DNA of 29,109 nucleotides from Synergistales bacterium (GTDB taxonomy: Bacteria > Synergistota > Synergistia > Synergistales > Synergistaceae): assembly GCA_026002695.1 (NCBI GenBank), contig BOCB01000016.1, positions 1 to 29,109 on the forward strand, read 5' to 3'. The number at the start of each line of letters is the position of its first letter. The stretch's first letter is position 1. Shown here one piece after another: positions 22,413 to 29,109 of the stretch. The notes beneath the pieces were generated by a model. The model made no database searches and was not told where the DNA came from. It was given only the letters and a program-made list of their open reading frames with translations. The translations under genes and the position numbers were made by a program.

Positions 22413-23043
22413 GTGCGGAGGCCGACAAAATCCGGCGAGCCGCCAAACCCCTTGACAGGGCTTATGTACTGCGCGGATTGCGGCGCGAAGATGACGCATG
22501 ACCGTTCCATAGATTGCCGCTACGGCAGGAAATCGAAAAATGAGTACGTTTGCTCCAACTACCGGCAGCGCACACGCGAGTGTTCCATGCACTACATCAG
22601 GGTGCCTGTGGTAGAGGAACTCGTGCTTACAGCTATCAGGCGCGTGAGCGAGTTTGCCCGCGAAAACGAATCGGGGTTTGCGCTGAAAGTGAGGCAAGCC
22701 ACGGACACACGGCGGGAGGAATCCGCCAAGGAGGCCAAACAGCGGCTCGTAAAGTCCAAGCGCCGCCGCGACGAACTCGACGGTTTTATCAAAAAGCTGT
22801 ATGAGACCTACGCGGCGGGGAAATTGCCAGAAAGCCAATTCGAGCTGCTTGTCGTCGGATACGACGCAGAGCAAAAGACACTTGACGCCGGCATAGAGGT
22901 AAACCAAGTCGGAAATCGAGAGGTGGGACGCTGAAAGTCTGAAAACTGACGGATTTTTGGAGCTTGTCCGTCGTTACACGAAATTCACGGAGCTGACTAC
23001 GACCATGCTCAACGAGTTTGTATCTATCGGAAAAAGGGATTGA
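22413..23043 (+). pseudogene. Large serine recombinase fragment 2 (zinc ribbon and tail)
   Basis: From GTG 22413 the frame reads RRPTKSGEPPNPLTGLMYCADCGAKM, the start of the recombinase zinc-ribbon domain, then YVCSNY and ECSMHYIRV with the second Cys pair, and a coiled-coil stretch. At about 22905 a one-base shift (in AAACC) breaks the frame, so the shifted frame ends at 22934. The natural tail (KSEIERWDAES, then DGFLELVRRYTKFTELT) resumes in the next frame and stops at 23041-23043. The N-terminal two thirds of the enzyme are absent here. It appears to be the missing middle of the same kind of recombinase as fragment 1. Confidence 0.75.
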
Positions 23044-23160
23044 ACAAACGCCCGCTGTCGCGTAGCGCTCAACCGATGGCGGTGAACGGTGTTTTGATAG
23101 TGAGAGAGGACGCGTTAAGTCGGGTGGGCGGTGTTTTACCGCCCACTGTCCTGCGATTAT
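22900..23160. repeat. 261-bp direct repeat, copy 2
   Basis: Partner of 21403-21663. The left border is TAAACC in both copies, while the bases before it differ completely. The right border falls at the stop of the Rpn gene. The hairpin equivalent is at 23124-23146. Confidence 0.9.
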
Positions 23161-23342
23161 TATTGCCGAAGGCTGCTGACTTCCTCAACTGAAAGGCCGG
23201 TTCCCTGTGCTATTTGCTCGACCGGTAATCCCATTTTCAAAAAATTACTTGCTACCTCAAACTTGCCCTTCTCCATACCCTCTTCCTTCGCGTCGCGGAT
23301 ATTAATATCCCTTACAACTTCATCCATTGTCTTAAATTGCAT
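23160..23342 (-). CDS. Possible internal small Rpn protein (RpnS-like antitoxin)
   Basis: Inside rpn, in the same frame, an ATG at 23342 is preceded by the perfect Shine-Dalgarno AAGGAGG (23351-23357) at an eight-base distance. It would give 60 residues starting MQFKTMDEVVRDINI and ending at the rpn stop. The sequence, position and spacing are paralleled in the broken copy (21844). Known Rpn systems make an inhibitory C-terminal protein from such an internal start. Not proven here. Confidence 0.55.
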   Translation of the reverse strand: MQFKTMDEVVRDINIRDAKEEGMEKGKFEVASNFLKMGLPVEQIAQGTGLSVEEVSSLRQ

Positions 23343-24020
23343 TTTCCATACCTCCTTAACCTTTGGGTCAATATCCCCTTCGTCTATTTGCAAAATATTA
23401 GACGTAAATTTCCGGAAGTACCACGCTTTTACTTCGTCTGACACACGCTCTTTTATCAGGCTGAGAAGTTCGAGAGAATATTCCCCGCGTTTCAATGGGT
23501 TCCCGTTAGCTTCCAGCATCCTTTTGCCCGCCAGTAAGGGAATGGCGAAAGCTCGCCCGTCATGTTTCAATTCTTCCGCGCTCGCGGCGGCGACGCTGTA
23601 AACGTTATACGTGAAATTTACAGAGGTTCCCTGCCATGAGACGGAATAAGCATTTATCGGTTTTGCCCTTCCCGTGAAGACGGCAAGGGACGTAACGGGA
23701 ATTTGATGCTCGTCCGACGCCCGATACCACGACCTGAAAATACGGCGAGGCAAACTGTCATCTTTCTCGTGCTGCTGCTCAATCAAAAACAGAGCGCGGG
23801 GCATATTCCCAGTTTTCAGGGGCACGGCCATACACACATCTGAAATCGTTCCGTCTTTGTCCGATTTGCCGCCGATAGCCGGATGTTCAGTACCGGCAAA
23901 CTGCGGCTGCTGTGAGTAATCCCGCTCCGCCGCGAGTTCCGGCATGAAGTACGAGATTGCGTCGTCGGGGTTTTTTTTAATTATATCCTTCCATGCCCTG
24001 TCGATCCAATGTTCACTCAT
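23160..24020 (-). CDS. rpn: Rpn family PD-(D/E)XK nuclease
   Basis: 286 residues from ATG 24020 with GGAG nine bases upstream. An extended -10 at 24054-24059 would start the RNA just upstream, ruling out the longer frame to 24107. The nuclease core has WIDRAWKDIIKKNPDDAISYFM, TISDVCMAVPLKTG with the conserved Asp, and LFLIEQQHEKD carrying the E-x-Q variant of the motif. The C-terminal half is helical and charged and ends in a small helical domain. Rpn proteins (recombination-promoting nucleases, transposase_31-like) cut DNA and have been linked to phage defence. Convergent with the recombinase remnant. Confidence 0.85.
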   Translation of the reverse strand: MSEHWIDRAWKDIIKKNPDDAISYFMPELAAERDYSQQPQFAGTEHPAIGGKSDKDGTISDVCMAVPLKTGNMPRALFLIEQQHEKDDSLPRRIFRSWYRASDEHQIPVTSLAVFTGRAKPINAYSVSWQGTSVNFTYNVYSVAAASAEELKHDGRAFAIPLLAGKRMLEANGNPLKRGEYSLELLSLIKERVSDEVKAWYFRKFTSNILQIDEGDIDPKVKEVWKMQFKTMDEVVRDINIRDAKEEGMEKGKFEVASNFLKMGLPVEQIAQGTGLSVEEVSSLRQ

Positions 24021-24053
24021 ATTACGCAACTCCATTCCCTTAATCTGCAAAAC

Positions 24054-24082
24054 AGTATACCAAGTCCCCTTTATTTTGTCTT
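24054..24082 (-). promoter_or_regulatory. Promoter of rpn
   Basis: On the - strand AAGACA, a 17-base spacer, then TATACT preceded by TGG (extended -10). It lies 27-34 bases before the ATG and is conserved in the other Rpn unit. Confidence 0.5.
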
Positions 24083-24215
24083 GCCTCCTCTCTTCCCCGT
24101 ATGTCATGGTTTAACCGATAGAGAAGGACGAAGTCCGCCGAGTGATGCCGCTTCTCATTTGATGTCCGGCCTGCTGGAAATTGCATGACGAGTCGTAAAG
24201 CTGCGCGCATAAAAA

Positions 24216-24246
24216 TTGACAACAAATTAAATTAATGATATATAAT
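24216..24246 (+). promoter_or_regulatory. Strong sigma-70-type promoter of the prepilin gene
   Basis: TTGACA at 24216-24221 and TATAAT at 24241-24246 (19-base spacer), or TATATA at 24239-24244 (17-base spacer), about 45 bases before the start codon. The intervening DNA is A/T only over most of its length. Confidence 0.75.
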
Positions 24247-24280
24247 CATACTATATCACTTATTTATGGTTTGATTTCTC

Positions 24281-24287
24281 GGAGGAG
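24281..24287 (+). promoter_or_regulatory. Ribosome binding site deciding the prepilin start
   Basis: GGAGGAGG immediately precedes ATG 24291, with a second in-frame ATG at 24297. No other start with a ribosome site exists in front of the prepilin signature, which fixes this ATG as the intended start although it is in a different frame from the body of the gene. Confidence 0.8.
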
Positions 24288-24290
24288 GTA

Positions 24291-27200
24291 ATGATTATGA
24301 ATTCATCGCGCAAGGACAGCTCACGATTTACCCCTATAACCGATAGGATTCCAGGGGGGGGGGGGTAAGCAAACCCTCAACCCGCGCTAAAAGAGGTTTT
24401 ACCCTCACAGAACTGATCGTCGGAACTATTATAGGGCTCGTCGTCGTCGCGGTCGCGGGTATCGGCTTGCAGGCTGCTGTGCGTTTCATAGGCGAGAGCC
24501 GCGCGTACTCCGTAGCGTCGCGTTCAGCGAACAACTCGTTTGAATTTATGCCGTGGAAGGATATAGAGAAGGCCTCCGCGGTAGAGATACTTCCCCCGGA
24601 GCATGACATAAATGCAGGTCTGAATGAGAATGAAGGCTGGATTTACATAAGCCTCGACAATAACCCCACTGAACCGGAAAGGGGCAGCTATGTCACCGTT
24701 ATACGCAGCGAGGACGGAAAGGTTACAGAACCCGTTCCGGGTTCCGAACAGATAGCGTCGCTCTCGTTCACCGGCAAGGTATTTCGCAGTGATATGACTG
24801 AGGCAAAGAGCAACGACCCGATAAACAAAGACCTCAACGGCGCTCGCGTGCTGCTCATGCATATAGGGGCAAAGGGAAAGTGGGTAACAAGAAACGCGGA
24901 TGAGGACAAGTTAAGGATCGTCTCGCGCGACCGCTCGCTCCCCATAAGGAAGGCGTCCGCCGGGGTAACGCTAAACGGCGCGGAACTCAAAAAAAGCGAC
25001 AGCGGTCCTCTTCTGAGGTACAAGATGGGCGGGGAAGAGGGTGAAACAAAAGTAGATATATACTTCGACGACAAGTTGGTTACCTATTACAGGGTTGGAA
25101 AGACTGTGCGTAACAGTACAAAATTGACTGCGAAAATAACATTCGGGGGCAGTACGAAACCGAAGGGAGGAGAGGTCGTTGTTGCTTGGTTGGCTGTGGA
25201 GTCCGACTCTACATTTAAAGCTAAAATGCAAAAAACAACACCCAAACCCTTATATCTTTCTTTACCCCCCACTTCCGCAGCAGAAGAAGCTCGAAAGACT
25301 GCAAAAAGCCCTGATTTTCTGCTGAAATTCTTAGATGATATGTCGGATGAACTTACGCCCACCTATGACAATTGGTGGGATGGCGTTTTTGGTAACATCA
25401 ACACGCGCGCGACTCCTTGGCCCTCCGGAAATACGACCGATATTTATAATATGCCGCGCGGTATACGTTGGCTGGCAACTTGTAAGATGCAGTCAACGGA
25501 CGGAGGCAAGACTTATACTGACGCAGCTGCATCAGGTCTGCCGATCGGTGGTATAACCCAGTTTCAGAGTTCCGGTAATGCGATGTATGCCACTGATGCC
25601 TACATCGTAGCGGTTGTCAATTACTATGACGACAACAAGGAACTCGAAAAGGAGTCGTCCCTAATTTGGTCGAATCCAACGGAAACGGATGCGATGAACG
25701 CAAGGAATGCATCAAAGCAAGTGTGTGTGCCTGTCTGGTGCCACTTGGGCAGTAATAATGCCAGTCACGGACCTAACAACGGCGTGGGCAACCTCAAGGG
25801 CGGCGGCGGCTACGATGGCGTCTACGACGATGACTCAACTGGTGACGATGACGGCGATGGAGACGGTTACGGTGATGGAGACGGTTATGACAGCGGCTAC
25901 CACAGCATTGATGGCGGCGTCGCCGTCGCTCCCGGCTTCGGCGATGTCAATGGTCAGGCTGCCGGCGATCAAGTCGGCTTCGGCGGTCTCATGACTGCGG
26001 CCAGCAGGTACTACAATGGCGGAGCTAATAATGGGGCGAGGAATGTCGGCGACGGGACATACGTCAACACGGGTGGTGAATTTACATATGATCCAAAGGC
26101 CAATGACGGAAAAGGAGGTTTTACGGTCAACGGCTTCGCAGCAGGGAAGGGCGGCGATAAGGGCGGCTCCGAGACGGGCGGCGCTTTGTTGTGGGACAAA
26201 TTATTCATTACCTTGCACCCGTTTTTTTTCGATAACATACGACCCGTATACGATGATGAGCCGAGATTCAACGAGCGCAAGAAAAAGAAGAAGCAAGACA
26301 TATATGGTGTGACGAACTATTCCATATACGTTGATGTTGAAATGCCCGCTCTGGTAACGCAAGGCAACTATAGCGATGCTTACGCCGGATATATGATGAA
26401 ACTCAACGGCTCGAAGGTCGTTCGCCTCAACAGTCGCGCCGATCGCAGATATACTGATGGAAAAGGCACCGGAGGCGGAGACTACGCGTCGACCGGATTT
26501 ACCTTCAAGTTTGACCCGGGCGCGGGCGGATTCAACGTGAACTACAATTATTTTGATACTGGCAACCAATACAATAAATCTAACGGCTACTACGGTGTGC
26601 AGAACCTGTACGCTTACGACGGGGCGAAGGAGGGCGGAACTACTGCAAATCCAATGAGCGCGCCGCAGTCGGCGAGTTATTTCAAATCTACTGCCGATAC
26701 CGCGCCGGTAACTGAAAACTTCCTTCTCAACGAGGGGCCGGACGCGAGCAATGCGACATTGACAGACGGAAGCAATATTCGTTATCGTTTGGCATTCCGT
26801 CCCGGGGCAAACTCCCCGGCTTTCACTAACCTCGGACTCAACTTCAGCAGCGGTACGTATAATAACGTCGCGAACATTAACTCGCGCCGCAGGCGTGATC
26901 ATGAGGATCATGGGAATGTAATTCACAATAATACCTACTATGGCGGCTGGGGGCTTTCGGTAGCCAGTCGAATGAGCGGCAACGTCAGCGCGGTCTTGCC
27001 TAAGATGATGCAGTCGTGGCACAAGTACGGGAACAACTCAGATTATAACAATGTCGGATACCGTTGGGACAGCACGTGGGACGCTAAAGCCGGTCACACG
27101 TGGAGCGGATTGTGGGATATCACAGACAACTGGAAACAGCGTCATATCCTGAGGCTGACGATACTTGAGGTGACGAGGAACATAGCGGCATCAGAGACGG

Positions 27201-28621
27201 ACGATAACGAATGGAAGAAGGAGATACACCACACGGGAAGAACGGGAACCGTAGGTAACATCCACGAGGCGGGAGACATGTTCGTCCGCGCTGAGATGAT
27301 ACAAATTAAACCCGGCAAAAACGACTGGCGCGACTCACGGAACTTTGTCTATTCGAAGCCGCTGTGGTTCGGCAAGATCAGGGGCGACGTTTGGAAACCG
27401 AGCGCGCCCGAGGGTCACGCGTCTCGTAATTCGCCGTACAGGAAGATGGGGAACAGCATGATGAACCTCGTCTCTGATCCTATAGATATCAGTAAGATGG
27501 GGGGCGGCTACGTAGACTTCACCCGTACTAAGAACATGGCCGTGCGTTCATGGAGAGACGCCTTTTATGGATATGACTTCTCAGTATCTCCAAGTGAGCA
27601 AGATGGTAAGGTAGTGTACTCCAAAAAATGGTTCGTTCCATTCGCGCCCCCGGATTTTTGGCGCGTCGACGATCCATATTCCGCCACAAACCCGTATACT
27701 GCTTCAGTTGGCAGCAAGAGCAGCCCTTGGGCTGCTAATCTGGCCGATTTCAACAGATATGAGTCGGTCTGGACTCCGCCGAGAGGCATAGACATAAACA
27801 ATACCGACGGTACCAATGGTACGTATGCGGGCACTGCGACTACTACGAATGAATTCTCTATGAAGGGTGGTTATAATCAAGATACTTTCGGCGTTGCGCC
27901 AAATAACGTGAATCAATATCTGCAAAAGGAACGCAGGGGGACCGCCGGTAACTATAAGTATGGATGGAACGGCGTGTATACTCCCGAGCTGTACGCACGA
28001 CTGAGCATGATGAGGCCGTACAGCGCCACCAATAATAATGTCGATGGCAGGAAAGGGCAGGATGTTCCAGTCTACGGCCTCTACGCACTGCGGAACTGGG
28101 ATAACGGCACGAGCTACTGGAGCGGCTTGGTGTGGGATGGCGGGAATAGCCTTACCTCATTTAGTGACAAGCGCTACCTTACGGTAATGCAGGGTTTACA
28201 GCTGTCATATACATATGCGGGGCCATTCCCCCCTGCTAGCAACTATCCCAACGCCGGAACTTTTAATGAAGGAGCCGCCACCGTTCGGCGTCTGCCCAAT
28301 GTCACCGGTGCTAATTACGATAGGAACAGGACGCGAGTTACATCGTTTGGTATGTGGGGTAACAATGTAGTAGCAAACTCCAGCCGGTTCACGTTCAACG
28401 AAATGTGGATAGGCGAGGGCTTCTCCCCGAAAGAGGTGCGGGATATGTTGGGCTTGAGCAAGACCGAGTACTCGGATAAGAAAATTGACCCGTATGACGG
28501 ATCAATAGTTCCGCTTACCTCTCGGAATCCGATAGTCGATGTCTACAGAGTTGACGGCTATTATGGCTACAATCGACCGGCAGCAGCACCGACCAATGAG
28601 GCTGGGTTATATGCGCAGTAG
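24291..28621 (+). CDS. Giant prepilin-type surface protein, frame broken by poly-G tract (OFF phase)
   Basis: From ATG 24291 translation reads 25 codons (MIMNSSRKDSSRFTP to IPGGGG) and stops at TAA 24366-24368, right after 12 G. The other frame continues AKRGFTLTELIVGTIIGLVV, a textbook type IV prepilin signal (cleavage after Gly, Phe+1, Glu+5), and stays open for about 1417 codons. With 10 or 13 G the frames join; 13 G gives 1443 residues. After the pilin helix come a Trp/Lys-rich pilin-like region and a very long Asn/Gly/Tyr-rich part with only three Cys seen. An Asp-Gly-rich block sits near residues 517-538. Likely exported and assembled or anchored by a type IV pilus/type II secretion-like machine; adhesin or sheath role is inference. 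A TTG at 24467 lies inside the helix and is not a true start. Confidence 0.85.
24354..24365 (+). repeat. Homopolymer tract of 12 G
   Basis: An uninterrupted run of 12 G within codons 22-25 of the prepilin gene. Such tracts slip during replication and switch frame. Alternatives are an assembly length error, or transcriptional slippage restoring the frame. Confidence 0.95.
25853..25888 (+). repeat. Two tandem 18-bp units coding Asp-Gly repeat
   Basis: GGCGATGGAGACGGTTAC followed by GGTGATGGAGACGGTTAT, coding GDGDGY twice inside a longer acidic block (DDDSTGDDDGDGDGYGDGDG). The D-x-D-x-D-G spacing resembles calcium-binding loops. Confidence 0.8.
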
Positions 28622-28688
28622 ACCCGCCGCCCGCAGAAAATCGGTAGCGTGGGTGCGAGGCAGATAAGCAGGATATAAATAAACGCGC

Positions 28689-28713
28689 GGAGCCGGTTGG
28701 TGAAACCGGCTCC
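28689..28713 (+). terminator. Hairpin after the prepilin gene
   Basis: GGAGCCGGTT (28689-28698) pairs with AACCGGCTCC (28704-28713), loop of five. There is no T run, but a second small stem (CCTGC/GCAGG) follows. Probably transcript end or protection. Confidence 0.55.
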
Positions 28714-28741
28714 TGCGTGATGCAGGGGTGAACCTCGCCCC

Positions 28742-28908
28742 TTAAAACTGTTCCTCATTCTTGCCGCTCACCCAACCCCGAACCAACCGCAGGATTTTAT
28801 CGTCAAGCGTCTCTTTGCGCACACACCATAAAGCTCCGGCAGTTTGATGAAGTCCTTGGCGGTATATTGAGAGCCTTTGCCGTTATTCGGAAGATAGGAG
28901 ATTCGATC
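28742..28908 (-). pseudogene. Possible decayed gene remnant
   Basis: On the - strand one frame reads SDRISYLPNNGKGSQYTAKD and FIKLPELYGV, and after a one-base shift another reads VRKETLDDKILRLVRGWVSG then KNEEQF and a stop. Both pieces look protein-like and continue each other, suggesting the frameshifted 3' end of a lost gene. No family is recognised and chance cannot be excluded. Confidence 0.3.
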
Positions 28909-28926
28909 AGAGGAATTTGCTGTAGC

Positions 28927-28999
28927 AGCCGCTTTAGCGGCTCAAGGTTTTCAACCGCTTTGAGCGGTTCATAAAATCAAGCCCCAGGCTCTGCCGGGG
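28927..28999. repeat. Cluster of three hairpins
   Basis: AGCCGC/GCGGCT (28927-28942), AACCGCT/AGCGGTT (28953-28969), and CCCC-GGC/GCC-GGGG with a bulged A (28982-28999). Closely packed subterminal hairpins like these are typical of IS200/IS605-type ends or of short palindromic intergenic repeats. No transposase is present. Confidence 0.5.
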
Positions 29000-29059
29000 G
29001 TATCTGACTAACAGAAAATTACAACTGCGAAACGAGGGTTTTAGGCGCGTGATTCCCGT

Positions 29060-29088
29060 TTGACAATTACACCGCTAATATCGATAAT
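29060..29088 (+). promoter_or_regulatory. Promoter directed out of the window
   Basis: TTGACA at 29060-29065, a 17-base spacer, and GATAAT at 29083-29088. It probably drives a gene beginning beyond the right edge. Confidence 0.5.
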
Positions 29089-29109
29089 ATCGACAAGAAG
29101 AAAGCTCCG

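Larger units (their letters stand above)
28622..29109. other. Right-end intergenic region
   Basis: No complete gene seen. It contains a stem after the prepilin gene, a possible broken ORF on the - strand, three adjacent hairpins near 28927-28999, and an outward promoter near 29060. The hairpin-rich part may be the end of a degenerate insertion element. Confidence 0.5.

Noticed and set aside
21403..23160. CRISPR-like direct repeats
   Set aside because: Only two long copies with coding content and no spacer periodicity; they are duplicated recombinase tails.
24021..24107. Longer N-terminus of the intact Rpn protein from 24107
   Set aside because: The conserved extended -10 at 24054-24059 places the transcript start inside this stretch, and homology starts at the ATG at 24020.
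24467..24469. TTG at 24467 as the start of the large prepilin protein
   Set aside because: It lies inside the hydrophobic pilin helix, has no ribosome site, and would remove the prepilin signature immediately upstream.
26201..27022. 273-codon - strand open frame inside the prepilin gene
   Set aside because: It has no ribosome site, and the + strand frame is continuous and begins with a defined signature.

Overview
The window looks like a chromosomal segment of a diderm, motile, amino-acid-fermenting bacterium, most likely of the Synergistota. This rests on gene content (FliA-type sigma factor next to a FapA/DUF342 protein, L-lysine 6-aminotransferase, CheX, a MetQ-type binding protein, a large chemoreceptor), on moderate GC with frequent ATA and AGG codons, and on lineage-specific-looking hypothetical proteins. 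The assignment is inference; no rRNA, tRNA or CRISPR array is visible.

Bases 1-9241 are a dense + strand gene run. It holds the 3' part of a flagellar sigma factor, a FapA family protein, three hypothetical proteins, an S1-domain RNA-binding protein, a DUF501 protein, an exported metallo-beta-lactamase-fold protein, and an overlapping folP-folK-ygiQ cluster. Bases 9386-11393 are on the - strand: cheX followed by lysine 6-aminotransferase. An AT-rich gap (11394-11855) holds a small MITE-like element with a 9-bp target duplication. It precedes a MetQ/NlpA-like binding protein and a Cache-domain chemoreceptor (+). A class II aldolase (-) and cysteine synthase (+) are divergent. ROK kinase, an old-yellow-enzyme oxidoreductase and the YchF ATPase lie on the - strand to 20894. 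A two-hairpin terminator-like repeat occurs four to five times in 9300-19750, always downstream of a gene in the same orientation, with compensatory stem changes.

Bases 21174-24145 are a decayed mobile or defence island: two fragments of a large serine recombinase, each followed by a convergent Rpn-type (PD-(D/E)XK) nuclease gene. The first Rpn gene is broken and the second is intact. Both keep a strong internal Shine-Dalgarno and ATG that would make a C-terminal mini-protein of about 60 residues, as expected for intragenic Rpn antitoxins.

Bases 24216-28621 carry the most striking locus. A giant protein of about 1440 residues with a type IV prepilin N-terminus has its start codon separated from the rest of the frame by a run of 12 G. 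As sequenced the gene is OFF; 10 or 13 G would join the frames. This is the classic layout of a phase-variable surface protein, here fused to a prepilin leader. The last 490 bases hold hairpins, a possible gene remnant, and a promoter pointing out of the window.
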